Below are positions 25,604 through 34,764 of a DNA stretch of 64,000 nt, piece by piece. Origin of the DNA: Bact-08 sp964533215 (GTDB lineage: Bacteria; Bacteroidota; Bacteroidia; Bacteroidales; UBA932); the NCBI GenBank assembly GCA_964533215.1, contig CAZHLJ010000001.1, positions 744,001 through 808,000 of the forward strand, in the 5' to 3' direction. Every line of letters starts with the position of its first letter. Within the stretch, counting starts at the first letter, position 1. A program made the position numbers and the translations under genes. Below the pieces are notes generated by a model that worked only from the letters and a program-made list of their open reading frames with translations, did no database searches and was not told where the DNA came from.

Positions 25604-26551
25604 TTACAGGTTTTTTGCTCTGATAGCCCGTAGCATATCGTCTACCATATCTCCAAGACCCCATTGAGGTTTCCATCCCCACTCTTGCCTAGCGCATGAA
25701 TCGTCCATTGAATCAGGCCATGAAGCGGCAATCTCAGCTTTGACTGGGTCTACGTTATAATCAAATGTAGCATCCGGCACTCTCTTCTTGATCTCAGCGA
25801 AAAGGATTTCAGGAGTGAAGCTCATTGCAGTGACATTGAATGAGTTTCTGTGGATAAGCTTTGCAGGGTCTGCATCCATCAGGTCTGTTGTAGCTTTGAG
25901 AGCATCGGGCATGTAAAGCATGTCCATATATGAGTCTTTTGGGATTGGGCAAGTAAAGTGACCTGTTTTGACAATTTCATAGAACACTTCTACTGCATAA
26001 TCTGTAGTTCCGCCACCGGGTAATGCACCATTGGAGATTATACCTGGGAATCTGACGCTGCGGGTATCCACACCAAATCTTGCATGATAGTAATCGCTGA
26101 GCAACTCACCTGAAACCTTACATACACCATACATTGTATTTGGTCGCATTATAGTATCCTGAGGAGTCTTGTCGTGAGGAGTTGAGTTGCCAAATGCACC
26201 AATTGAGCTTGGAGTGAATACTGAACACTTGTATTCTCTTGCAAGATCAAGAGAGTTGAGCAAGGCTCCCATATTGATTGACCAGGCTAGCTGGGGGTTC
26301 TTCTCGCCAGTTGCAGAGAGAAGGGCAACAAGGTTGTATATTCTGTTGATTTTATACTTTTTGATTGTCTCGGAGAAAGACTTTATATCAAGGGCATCCA
26401 GCTTAATGGCGATGGATTTTTCACTTAGCTTCTTGACGATGTCGTCTTTAAGATCTGCCGCAATGATGTTGTCTTTACCATATACATTTTGCAAATGAGG
26501 AATCAACTCCGTGCCAATCTGTCCTCCGGCACCAACTACTAAAACGTTCAT
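25604..26551 (-). CDS. NAD-dependent L-threonine 3-dehydrogenase (SDR type)
   Basis: An extended short-chain dehydrogenase, likely oxidising L-threonine to 2-amino-3-ketobutyrate. The Rossmann motif is GAGGQIGTEL at the very N-terminus and the YxxxK pair is in MYGVCKVSGELLSDYY, with RFPGIIS and GGGTTDYAVE as in the epimerase-like threonine dehydrogenases. 315 residues from the ATG at 26551. An upstream in-frame ATG at 26593 adds 14 residues but lies at the -7 box, so it is unlikely. A UDP-sugar epimerase role is the alternative. Confidence 0.88.
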   Translation of the reverse strand: MNVLVVGAGGQIGTELIPHLQNVYGKDNIIAADLKDDIVKKLSEKSIAIKLDALDIKSFSETIKKYKINRIYNLVALLSATGEKNPQLAWSINMGALLNSLDLAREYKCSVFTPSSIGAFGNSTPHDKTPQDTIMRPNTMYGVCKVSGELLSDYYHARFGVDTRSVRFPGIISNGALPGGGTTDYAVEVFYEIVKTGHFTCPIPKDSYMDMLYMPDALKATTDLMDADPAKLIHRNSFNVTAMSFTPEILFAEIKKRVPDATFDYNVDPVKAEIAASWPDSMDDSCARQEWGWKPQWGLGDMVDDMLRAIRAKNL

Positions 26552-26590
26552 TATATTTATATTTATTGACTTCTGTAAGAAAAAAGTGTG

Positions 26591-26598
26591 CAAATCTA
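26591..26598 (-). promoter_or_regulatory. -7 box of the threonine dehydrogenase gene
   Basis: The minus strand reads TAGATTTG, matching TAnnTTTG, 39 nt before the ATG at 26551. It argues against the longer start at 26593. Confidence 0.5.
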
Positions 26599-26651
26599 AG
26601 AATTTTATAGCTAATTCTGAATTTTAATTCAGTTTTATTATAACGTTTCTC

Positions 26652-26659
26652 TATTTTTG
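26652..26659 (+). promoter_or_regulatory. -7 box predicting a leaderless queG mRNA
   Basis: TATTTTTG is followed by TTTT and then the queG ATG at 26664, the same 4-nt spacing as for cutC. Confidence 0.55.
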
Positions 26660-26663
26660 TTTT

Positions 26664-27599
26664 ATGAATATAGAGGAGCTTCACATTTCAATAAGCACAT
26701 ACTCAAAAGAACTTGGTTTCGTTGATTATGGAGCTGCACCATGCAGAAAAGCAGATGACGATATTGGCCGTCTTAAACTTTTTCTGGAGAAGTCATACAA
26801 TGCCGGAATGCATTACTTGGAGAGGAATCTTGATTTGCGGGAAGACCCCTCATTGCTGATGGAGGGAGCAAAATCTGTAATGTGCTTTCTGGCTCCGTAC
26901 AAGCCGGAATGTGAACAAACCGGAAATTGTCCTCGCATTGCATCCTATGCGTACGGAGAGGATTATCATAAGGTTGTAAAGGACAGGTTATATCTTATAG
27001 TTGAGAGAATGAAGCAAATTATACCTGAAATCAAAGCCAGGGTTTTTGTGGATTCAGCACCTGTAATGGAGAGAATGTGGGCTAAGAAGGCAGGTCTGGG
27101 CTTTATAGGTAAAAATAATTTTTTAATAAGCAAAGATCACGGGCTTCATACATTTATAGGAATAATCCTGGTGGATCAGGTCTTGAAATACTCAGAAAAT
27201 GCAGTAAAAAGTGGGTGTGGTAATTGCAGGTCTTGTCTGGATGCCTGTCCAACGGGAGCCTTGTGTGAGCCATTCTCTCTTGATGCCAGAAAGTGTATCT
27301 CCTATCAGACCATAGAAAGCAAGGTACTTCATAAAGAAGAGGAATTTGCCGTAGATCTTCAAAATAAGATTTTCGGCTGTGATATATGTCTTAATGCCTG
27401 TCCATGGTCCAATAGAGGAAAGATTACGGGATGGAAGGAGTTTCTACCTCTCTTTTCTGAATCGCACGGAAAAACGCTTACATCTTTTACGAAAGAGGAT
27501 TGGGCAGCTATGACCGAAGAGGATTTTTTTCGTATTTTTGATAAATCGGCGTTGAAAAGGTCAGGAATTACTAAAATTCTGGATAACTTAGGAGTATAA
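26664..27599 (+). CDS. queG: Epoxyqueuosine reductase
   Basis: Cobalamin-dependent iron-sulfur enzyme that performs the last step of queuosine synthesis, reducing epoxyqueuosine in tRNA. 311 residues. Two [4Fe-4S] sets are visible: CGNCRSCLDACPTGAL and CDICLNACPWS, with a further Cys in KCISYQTIE. The catalytic Asp lies in VFVDSAPVMERMWAKKAG, and KNNFLISKDHG is conserved. It fits with tgt nearby. The ATG follows a -7 box by 4 nt. Confidence 0.96.
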   Translation: MNIEELHISISTYSKELGFVDYGAAPCRKADDDIGRLKLFLEKSYNAGMHYLERNLDLREDPSLLMEGAKSVMCFLAPYKPECEQTGNCPRIASYAYGEDYHKVVKDRLYLIVERMKQIIPEIKARVFVDSAPVMERMWAKKAGLGFIGKNNFLISKDHGLHTFIGIILVDQVLKYSENAVKSGCGNCRSCLDACPTGALCEPFSLDARKCISYQTIESKVLHKEEEFAVDLQNKIFGCDICLNACPWSNRGKITGWKEFLPLFSESHGKTLTSFTKEDWAAMTEEDFFRIFDKSALKRSGITKILDNLGV

Positions 27600-27613
27600 A
27601 TGCAGGCAAGTTT

Positions 27614-28558
27614 ATGAAATTGCAGACAAAGATAGGGATAGAGAAATATCCATACCTGATATCATATAAGGACAAGATCCTCTTTCTGGGTTCTTGTTTT
27701 GCGAATGAAATAGGGACGATTATGAAAAGCATGCAATTCAATGTGCTTGTAAACCCATTTGGTGTCTTATACAACCCAGCTTCCATATCATACGCCCTTG
27801 ACAGATTGGATTCAAACCGTCAGTTTGAGAAGAGCGATATCATACAGGATGGCGATGTTTATAAAAGCCTCCATCACAGCAGTGAATATGCCTCCATGTC
27901 TTTGGAAGGTCTGCTTTCCGATAACAATAGGCTGCTTGGAGAGGCATCTATACATTACAAAGAATCAAAATGGATAATGGTTACACTTGGGACAAAATGG
28001 ATATACCGTTTGAGATCAAATGGTATGGTAGTTGCCAATTGTCACAAATTGGATCAAAAAAAATTTTCAAGGGAATCTCTTTCAGTAGACGAAATAGTAG
28101 ATTTACTCTCTCCTTACATTTTGAAAGCACCTGATAAGATATGGCTGTTTACTGTGAGCCCTGTCAGACACTGGAAAGATGGCGCTCACGGAAACCAGTT
28201 AAGCAAGGCTACTTTATTGCTGGCCATTGAAAAACTACAGAATTTGTTTCAAAATGTTCTTTATTTTCCAGCTTATGAAATTTTAATGGATGAGCTAAGA
28301 GATTACCGTTGGTACTCAGAGGATATGCTTCATCCTTCCAGACCTGCGGTGAATTATATATGGGATGTATTTAAGGAATATTTGACTGACGAACCAGCGA
28401 AAGAGCTGATGGTGGATGTTAATAAACTGAATATGATGAATATGCATAAGCCGTTTTTTTTGGAAAGCCAAAGTTTTCTTAAGTTTGACATAGAAAGAAA
28501 GGAGTTTGAAAATAAATTGAAAGGAAAATTTAATGATATTCTTGGATTACTGCCATAA
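27614..28558 (+). CDS. GSCFA domain protein
   Basis: 314 residues with the eponymous motif FLGSCFANEIG near residue 30 and VNPFGVLYNPASI shortly after, both typical of GSCFA, a family found mainly in Bacteroidota and some Proteobacteria. The fold is thought to be SGNH-hydrolase-like (TVSPVRHWKDGAHGNQLSK), but the substrate is unknown. No signal peptide, so probably cytoplasmic. It lies 14 bp after queG and is likely cotranscribed. Confidence 0.9.
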   Translation: MKLQTKIGIEKYPYLISYKDKILFLGSCFANEIGTIMKSMQFNVLVNPFGVLYNPASISYALDRLDSNRQFEKSDIIQDGDVYKSLHHSSEYASMSLEGLLSDNNRLLGEASIHYKESKWIMVTLGTKWIYRLRSNGMVVANCHKLDQKKFSRESLSVDEIVDLLSPYILKAPDKIWLFTVSPVRHWKDGAHGNQLSKATLLLAIEKLQNLFQNVLYFPAYEILMDELRDYRWYSEDMLHPSRPAVNYIWDVFKEYLTDEPAKELMVDVNKLNMMNMHKPFFLESQSFLKFDIERKEFENKLKGKFNDILGLLP

Positions 28559-28631
28559 AGTAAAGAGGGCTAGCTAGAAAGCGAAAAAGGGATTATTAGT
28601 AGCGGTGGCTTGTAAAAGATGTTATTTTTGT

Positions 28632-28661
28632 TTGTTTTATAAAATTAAAGATATATATTTG
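28632..28661 (+). promoter_or_regulatory. Promoter of the HU gene
   Basis: TTG (28632-28634), 19 bp, TATATTTG (28654-28661): a full match to the Bacteroidota housekeeping consensus. The predicted leader is about 33 nt. Confidence 0.8.
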
Positions 28662-28700
28662 TATCAAACTCAAGGAACTCAACAACCTAAATAACAAATT

Positions 28701-28973
28701 ATGAACAAGGCAGAATTGATATCCGCTATCGCAAGTCAGGCAGACCTTACAAAAGTTGATGCCAAGAAAGCATTAGATGCATTCATTAACGTAGCCAGTG
28801 AATCATTGAAAAATGGTGAAAGGCTTACCCTGGTAGGGTTTGGATCTTTCTCAGTGAATCAGAGAAACGCTAGAAATGGCAGGAATCCTCGTACAGGCAA
28901 GAAGATTAACATTGCAGCCAAGAAAGTCGTAAGATTTAAAACCGGCGCAGAGTTAAGCAAGCTAGTTAAGTAG
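28701..28973 (+). CDS. hup: HU family DNA-binding protein
   Basis: 90 residues, the length of HU/IHF subunits. MNKAELISAIASQADLTKVDAKKAL start, GFGSFSVNQRNARNGRNPRTGKK forms the DNA-binding beta arm, and VRFKTGAELSKLVK ends the protein. It bends and compacts DNA as a dimer. A strong promoter and terminator make it a single-gene unit, consistent with high expression. Confidence 0.97.
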   Translation: MNKAELISAIASQADLTKVDAKKALDAFINVASESLKNGERLTLVGFGSFSVNQRNARNGRNPRTGKKINIAAKKVVRFKTGAELSKLVK

Positions 28974-28993
28974 CATCAGCTTTGATCGATCAG

Positions 28994-29025
28994 TAGGGCG
29001 TTCCTTTGGGACGCCCTATTTTATT
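28994..29025 (+). terminator. Rho-independent terminator after the HU gene
   Basis: TAGGGCGTTCC (28994-29004) pairs with GGGACGCCCTA (29008-29018), one G-U pair and a 3-nt loop, followed by TTTTATT. It may also stop the convergent thiN transcript. Confidence 0.88.
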
Positions 29026-29644
29026 AGTAAACGATATAGAGGATAACTCTTCCTTGATCAAAATCCAGCGTAAAAGTCTTCTCAGACGTTTCGTTGAGAG
29101 TCCCTTTCCACCATGAATCAAAAACGACATTGTCCAGAGGATACTTCAAACCTTTTGATTTGATCCTGATGTTTGTGTCAAGGGAAAATATGGATACCTG
29201 ACTTCCTTTGGGCGCAGAAATAGTGGAACAGGATTTAACTGCTATAAATCTTCCACAATCTGTGTACATCTCTATCGGGGCATTGGTACATTCCCTGAAT
29301 AGGGATAGAAGGGATATGTTACCTAAAGTATGATCTTCTCTAGCCCCTGTTGCCCCAAGAATTGTTATTTTATCTGGGTTCATGGATAGCGAGTATTTAA
29401 AAGCCTTGGTAAGGTCATTTGTCTCTTGATCGCTATCTTTGTTTATAATTTCCTTATACCTCTCCTGTAGAGTAGCGTCCAGACTATCCATATCGCCGAC
29501 AATGGCAGATGGGTTTAACCCATGTTTGACCAATTTGGCAGCAGCACCGTCACTGCAGATTATTATTGAGGCACTTTCAAGAATCATTAACGGAACAGGA
29601 TGTTCAGGAAAGTTGCCATCGGCTAGGATCACTACGTTTTTCAT
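29024..29644 (-). CDS. thiN: Thiamine diphosphokinase
   Basis: Transfers pyrophosphate from ATP to thiamine. 206 residues: IICSDGAAAKL, then the acidic catalytic motif GDMDSLD, QETNDLTKAF and ILGATGAREDHTLGN, all conserved in the N-terminal catalytic domain. The C-terminal half is the thiamine-binding beta domain. Its ATG overlaps the fmt stop by one base (TAATG). Confidence 0.92.
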   Translation of the reverse strand: MKNVVILADGNFPEHPVPLMILESASIIICSDGAAAKLVKHGLNPSAIVGDMDSLDATLQERYKEIINKDSDQETNDLTKAFKYSLSMNPDKITILGATGAREDHTLGNISLLSLFRECTNAPIEMYTDCGRFIAVKSCSTISAPKGSQVSIFSLDTNIRIKSKGLKYPLDNVVFDSWWKGTLNETSEKTFTLDFDQGRVILYIVY

Positions 29645-30609
29645 TATATAAACCTATAGTTTTCAATATTGCGGAAACCTGCTAGGAACTCTTTTACCGA
29701 TAATCTCTTTTTACCCGCAAGCTGCAACTCAGAAATGTCTATGAAGCCATCCTTACAGGCAATCCTGAGATAATTCTTGCCGTCAGAGTCTATAGTTCCG
29801 TATGACAAAGAGTGAACTGCAGGTAATGTCCGGCTTTTGTATATTTTTACAGGCAAAGATTTGTTGTTAAATACAATTTCGGAATGGGCCGCCGGATATG
29901 GGCTTAATCCTCTTACTAGATTGTTTATACTCCCAGCGGAGCTGCTCCAGTATATCCTGCCTGTCTCTTTTGTCAGCTTTGGCGCAATATGTGTCTCTCC
30001 CATCTGCGCCTCAAGACTGGCTTGAAGAATAGTCTTCCGCTCGTTTCCGGCTAAAGATTCAACGGTTTTGATAACCAATCCGGTACCTATTGTCATTAAT
30101 TTGTCATGAAGAGAGCCAAAGTTATCTTCAGGTTCTATTTCGCACTCTTGTTGAAAAATAATTTCGCCTGTATCTATTTCTTCATCCAGGAGAAATGTGG
30201 TGACTCCGGTTTTGGTCTCTCCATTTATAATGGCCCAGTTTATAGGTGCTGCGCCTCTATAGTCAGGCAGAAGGGATGCGTGTAGATTGAATGTTCCCAT
30301 CTTTGGCATTGCCCATACAGATTTTGGCAACATCCTGAAGGCGACCACAATAAACAAATCTGCTCCCAGAGCTTTAAGCTGTTCCTGAAACGCCTCATCC
30401 TTGAGTGAAACTGGCTGAAGAATTGGAATACCAAGATTTTCTGCAAATTTCTTGACTTCGCTGCTGTTTACGGACAGGCCTCTGCCACTGGTCTTGTCTG
30501 GAGCCGTTACAATACCGGCCACGTCATAACCCTGTTCCAGAAGCTCTCTAAGAGGAGAGACAGCGAAGGAAGGGGTTCCCATATATACTATTTTAGGCGG
30601 TCTTTTCAT
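29644..30609 (-). CDS. fmt: Methionyl-tRNA formyltransferase
   Basis: Formylates initiator Met-tRNA with 10-formyl-tetrahydrofolate. 321 residues. IVYMGTPSFAV start, the folate-binding and catalytic NLHASLLPDYRGAAPINWAI (Asn, His) and VTTFLLDEEIDTGEIIFQ are diagnostic; a C-terminal tRNA-binding domain follows (about 210-315). It overlaps the upstream permease gene by 17 bp. Confidence 0.97.
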   Translation of the reverse strand: MKRPPKIVYMGTPSFAVSPLRELLEQGYDVAGIVTAPDKTSGRGLSVNSSEVKKFAENLGIPILQPVSLKDEAFQEQLKALGADLFIVVAFRMLPKSVWAMPKMGTFNLHASLLPDYRGAAPINWAIINGETKTGVTTFLLDEEIDTGEIIFQQECEIEPEDNFGSLHDKLMTIGTGLVIKTVESLAGNERKTILQASLEAQMGETHIAPKLTKETGRIYWSSSAGSINNLVRGLSPYPAAHSEIVFNNKSLPVKIYKSRTLPAVHSLSYGTIDSDGKNYLRIACKDGFIDISELQLAGKKRLSVKEFLAGFRNIENYRFI

Positions 30610-32047
30610 CGGTCAAAGGTCTTCTTTTTAGTCGCTTGAATATGTTTTTAAAGAAGGTGATATAGACTTCAGCATTGAATAATGATGAGTCTTGTGTAGA
30701 TTTCCATGTGAGATATACACCCATCGGGAAAAGGACCATGGAAGAGATTAGCGTGCCAATAGCAGGTGTGATGACCCCGTCAGTAGCCAGCTTCTTTCCA
30801 CTTATATCTATAACCCAGTATATTACAAAGAAAAACATGGATATGACCACAGGTGTTCCCAATCCCCCTTTTCTGATAATTGCGCCAAGTGGTGCTCCAA
30901 TGAAGAAGAATATGAAACAAGCAATTGACAAGGTGAACTTTCGGTATCTTTCTACATTTACCTTTCTTAGAGGATGAGAATATTGATATTCATCTATCTG
31001 ATAATTGTCCAATACGCTTATCGCATTGTCAAGTTGTACCATTGCTGTCTGTATCGCCGCTCTCTCCTCCCTTGCAGATTTGAACTTAGATATAGTGTCC
31101 ACATTCATTTTAGTGGTCACATGTTTTGTGTACGAAGAGTCCAGTTGCCGGGGAAATGCAAACCCTCCCGATCCGAACAGATTCTGTAACTGGTAAGCCT
31201 TTACGTGAGTATAGGCAGAATCGAGTGAATCCCTGGCATGTCCAAGCTGAACAAGATTCTGTGACATTACTTCACTGCTGAAACGGCTTTGGTCAGATCT
31301 TTCAAAGGCATAGTTTGAAAGCGATATTATCATCTCCTGTTTTCGGAAACCCACTCGCTGAAGGGCATAATTAGTGTCCTGTTGGTCTCTTGCGGGTTCT
31401 TCAAACGAGCATCCGTCATAAAGAGTGAAGATGAGATCTCTCTTGTCTTTGGTAAGTTTGATAGAACCTGAGTCTGCAAGGGTGAGGCTGTTGTTTCCCC
31501 GCTTCTCCTTATGGTTATATACCATAATGTCATATATCCGCCCTGTCTTATCGTTTCTGTTGTTGATGCGCAATATATAATCCTCTATTCCATCGTAAAA
31601 TACTCCTGTCGGAATACGTATCTCCTCCTTTGTACGTCCAATGTCGTCCCTGAGTGAGTATATATTGTTGTATGCAACAGGAATGAGGTTGTTTGCAGCA
31701 AAGAAAGCACCAATGCTTATAGCAAAGGAGAGAAAGATGAGTGGAGTGAGTATTCTGGGAAGAGATATTCCTGCCGCCTTCATTGCTAGAAGCTCATTGT
31801 TCTCACCAAAGCCTCCCATTGTCATGATCGATGCAAAAAGGGTGGCAAGCGGAAGTACCAATGGAATCAGAGTGGCAGCTCCCCATCCTAGGAATTCTGC
31901 AATTACTCCCATTCCCAACCCTTTACCTACCAGCTCATCTATGTAAAGCCATAGAAATTGTAACAAAAGGGCGAATGTTACGATAAAGAAGGTAATGACA
32001 AACGGTCCAAGAAAAGACTTGATTATAAAGAAATCTATTTTTTTCAA
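30593..32047 (-). CDS. lptF: LptF/LptG family permease, TTG start
   Basis: 484-residue YjgP/YjgQ permease, larger than the paralogue at 24403 because the extracytoplasmic region (about 110-360) is longer. N-terminal KKIDFFIIKSFLGPFVITFF and ELLAMKAAGISLPRIL are typical of LPS-export permeases; three helices close the protein. The reading frame starts with TTG (32045-32047), 6 nt after the alaS stop, and no in-frame ATG exists upstream, so the start codon is unusual. It is translationally coupled to fmt by a 17-bp overlap. Confidence 0.85.
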   Translation of the reverse strand: MKKIDFFIIKSFLGPFVITFFIVTFALLLQFLWLYIDELVGKGLGMGVIAEFLGWGAATLIPLVLPLATLFASIMTMGGFGENNELLAMKAAGISLPRILTPLIFLSFAISIGAFFAANNLIPVAYNNIYSLRDDIGRTKEEIRIPTGVFYDGIEDYILRINNRNDKTGRIYDIMVYNHKEKRGNNSLTLADSGSIKLTKDKRDLIFTLYDGCSFEEPARDQQDTNYALQRVGFRKQEMIISLSNYAFERSDQSRFSSEVMSQNLVQLGHARDSLDSAYTHVKAYQLQNLFGSGGFAFPRQLDSSYTKHVTTKMNVDTISKFKSAREERAAIQTAMVQLDNAISVLDNYQIDEYQYSHPLRKVNVERYRKFTLSIACFIFFFIGAPLGAIIRKGGLGTPVVISMFFFVIYWVIDISGKKLATDGVITPAIGTLISSMVLFPMGVYLTWKSTQDSSLFNAEVYITFFKNIFKRLKRRPLTDEKTA

Positions 32048-32053
32048 GATATG

Positions 32054-34666
32054 TTATTTTATGGCCAGTTCTGTAAGTTTTGCAATTGCGTCAGATATCC
32101 CTTCAGGCTTTTTGCCGCCGGCGCTGGCAAAGAAATTCTGTCCGCCTCCGCCTCCGTTAATCATAGCGGCGGCTTCGCGTATATCCTTAGAGGCATCGAA
32201 GCCTTTTGCTGTCAGATCGTTTGTGTACATAAGAGCTAGATGTGCCTTGCCCTCATGAGCACAACCTGCAATAAACGCAGTATTCTCTGCTTCGTTGCGT
32301 ATAAGGAATGCAATGTTTTTTACAAATTCAGCAGGGTATTCACCTTTTAAAACTATAAGATTGATTCCATTGATTATCTGAGAACTCTCCAGTAGGGAGT
32401 TCTTGAATGCAATAGCCCTCTCCTTCAGAGACTCTTCCACAGTCTTGCGGTAACTGTCATTTTCTGTTATCAGCCTTTGGATGCTGCTCAATAAGTTAGG
32501 GGCGTTGTTGAATACATCCTTTATTGCTTTTATGGTATCTTCTGTATCGTATATATGCTTTTCGGCATATTCCCCTGTCACGGCCTCAATTCTTCTTACT
32601 CCGGCTGCTATTGCAGATTCGGAAAGGATTTTGAACAGCCCGATATTTCCAGTGGCAGATGTGTGAGTTCCGCCGCAAAGCTCTATTGAGTCGCCGAATT
32701 TGATAACCCTTACCTTGTCTCCGTACTTTTCTCCAAAAAGAGCCATGGCACCAAGTGATCTAGCCTCTTCTACCGGCATGTTCCTGAATTCGTCCTTTGG
32801 AGAGTTGACGCGGATAAGTTCGTTTACCCTTTTTTCAACAGCTCTTAAATTCTCGTCGCTTATCTTTTCATAATGGGAGAAGTCAAATCTGAAATAGGAG
32901 TGATTGACCAGAGACCCTTTCTGTTCTATATGTGTCCCGAGTATTTCTCTCAGGGACTTATGTAAAAGGTGGGTCGCCGTATGATTATTGGCTATTGATT
33001 GTCTTCTTTTTATATCTACCATGGCTGTGAATACAACCTTAAGGTCTGATGGAAGATTGTCTGCCAGGTGTATTATCAGACTGTTCTCCTTAATAGTGTT
33101 TGTGATAAATGTTTTTTCTCCGGAAGGGGACACAATGTATCCAGAGTCTCCAACCTGACCTCCACTTTCAGCATAGAAAGGGCTCTTGTCGAAAACAAGC
33201 TGGTAGTAGTTTTTTGCCTTTGTCTTTAGACTTCTGTATCTCACTAGATTTACCTTTTCCTCAAACTTGTCATACCCCACAAATTCCACACCAGTATAAG
33301 GACAAACATCAATCCAGTCTCCCTCTTCGCTTGCTGTGGCATTACGACTGCGTTCCTTCTGCTTTGCAAGCTCCTTCTCAAAAGATTTTAAGTCTATCGA
33401 ATAGCCGTTTTCTCTGGCAATAAGCTCACTTAAATCAATTGGGAAACCGAATGTGTCGTATAGGGTGAAAGAATCTTCCCCTGAAATAATCTTGCTGTCC
33501 CTGTTCTTTTCCATCAGAGCATCCATAAGCCGGATTCCCTTGTCCAAAGTCCTAAGAAAAGCCTCCTCTTCCTCTTTTATGACCTTCTCAATCAAAGTCT
33601 GCTGAGAAACCAGTTCAGGGAATGATGCTCCCATATCATCAACAAGGGTTGGAACCAATCTGCACAAGAATGGCTGGTCAAAACCAAGGAATGTGTAGCC
33701 GTATCGTACAGCTCTGCGAAGGATTCTCCTGATAACGTAACCTGCCTTTACATTTGAAGGGAGCTGCCCATCTGCTATAGAAAAGCTTATTGCCCTTATA
33801 TGATCTGCGATAACGCGCATTGCAACTCCAACCTGCTGGTTTTCGCTGTAAGGCTTGTTGCAGAGAGATGAGATCTTAGAGATCATGTTTGTGAAGACAT
33901 CTGTGTCGTAGTTGCTCTCTTTACCCTGCAACGCCATGCATAAGCGCTCCAGACCCATGCCTGTGTCTACATGTTTTTGCGGAAGCGGGACAAGTTCTCC
34001 GTTAGCCTTCCTGTTATATTGGATAAATACCAGATTCCAGATCTCTATTACCAGATGATGCCCCTTGTTTACAAGTTCTGCTCCCGGGATCTCTTTTCTT
34101 TCTGCATCGCATCGAATGTCTACATGAATCTCGCTGCAAGGTCCGCATGGCCCGGTATCTCCCATCTCCCAGAAGTTGTCTTTTTTATTGCCATTGATAA
34201 TCCTATCGGCAGGAAGATATTTCATCCATTGAGCTCTAGCCTCTTCGTCAGCACCAATCCCGTCAGATTCACTTCCTTCAAAAACAGTTGCATACAGGCG
34301 GTTTTTGTCTAATTTGTAAACTTCCGTCAAAAGTTCCCATGCCCAATCAATGGCCTCTTTCTTAAAGTAATCACCAAAGCTCCAGTTGCCCAGCATTTCG
34401 AACATTGTGTGGTGATAGCTGTCGTGACCGACCTCTTCCAGATCATTATGCTTGCCACTAACCCGCAAACATTTTTGTGTGTCGGCAATGCGAGAGTGCT
34501 TAGCCGGAGAGTTTCCTAAGAACCAATCCTTGAATTGATTCATGCCTGCATTCGTGAACATAAGGGTTGGATCATTCTTTACAACCATTGGGGCAGAAGG
34601 CACTATGGTGTGGTTTTTGCTTGCGAAATAGTTCAGAAAACTTTCTCTAATCTCTTTTGAAGTCAT
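32054..34666 (-). CDS. alaS: Alanyl-tRNA synthetase
   Basis: 870 residues. The class II catalytic domain begins MTSKEIRESFLNYFASKNHTIVPSAP and contains NDPTLMFTNAGMNQFKDWFLG. The editing domain has the zinc and catalytic histidines in NHTATHLLHKSL and CGGTHTSATGNIG. The C-Ala domain ends with the glycine-rich INGGGGGQNFFASAGGKKP. It heads a minus-strand operon with the LptF-like permease, fmt and thiN. Confidence 0.98.
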   Translation of the reverse strand: MTSKEIRESFLNYFASKNHTIVPSAPMVVKNDPTLMFTNAGMNQFKDWFLGNSPAKHSRIADTQKCLRVSGKHNDLEEVGHDSYHHTMFEMLGNWSFGDYFKKEAIDWAWELLTEVYKLDKNRLYATVFEGSESDGIGADEEARAQWMKYLPADRIINGNKKDNFWEMGDTGPCGPCSEIHVDIRCDAERKEIPGAELVNKGHHLVIEIWNLVFIQYNRKANGELVPLPQKHVDTGMGLERLCMALQGKESNYDTDVFTNMISKISSLCNKPYSENQQVGVAMRVIADHIRAISFSIADGQLPSNVKAGYVIRRILRRAVRYGYTFLGFDQPFLCRLVPTLVDDMGASFPELVSQQTLIEKVIKEEEEAFLRTLDKGIRLMDALMEKNRDSKIISGEDSFTLYDTFGFPIDLSELIARENGYSIDLKSFEKELAKQKERSRNATASEEGDWIDVCPYTGVEFVGYDKFEEKVNLVRYRSLKTKAKNYYQLVFDKSPFYAESGGQVGDSGYIVSPSGEKTFITNTIKENSLIIHLADNLPSDLKVVFTAMVDIKRRQSIANNHTATHLLHKSLREILGTHIEQKGSLVNHSYFRFDFSHYEKISDENLRAVEKRVNELIRVNSPKDEFRNMPVEEARSLGAMALFGEKYGDKVRVIKFGDSIELCGGTHTSATGNIGLFKILSESAIAAGVRRIEAVTGEYAEKHIYDTEDTIKAIKDVFNNAPNLLSSIQRLITENDSYRKTVEESLKERAIAFKNSLLESSQIINGINLIVLKGEYPAEFVKNIAFLIRNEAENTAFIAGCAHEGKAHLALMYTNDLTAKGFDASKDIREAAAMINGGGGGQNFFASAGGKKPEGISDAIAKLTELAIK

Positions 34667-34702
34667 ATATTTTGTATTTCTAATCGGATTATAAATGAAT
34701 CA

Positions 34703-34710
34703 CAAAAATA
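34703..34710 (-). promoter_or_regulatory. -7 box upstream of alaS
   Basis: The minus strand reads TATTTTTG, 36 nt before the alaS start. It diverges from the M23 promoter 20 bp away. Confidence 0.45.
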
Positions 34711-34730
34711 GGTTTTTTATTAAAATTATT

Positions 34731-34738
34731 TAAATTTG
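34731..34738 (+). promoter_or_regulatory. -7 box upstream of the M23 peptidase operon
   Basis: TAAATTTG, 26 nt before the ATG at 34765. No clear -33 TTG. Confidence 0.45.
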
Positions 34739-34764
34739 CACTTAACAAAGCTCATTATTTCCTT

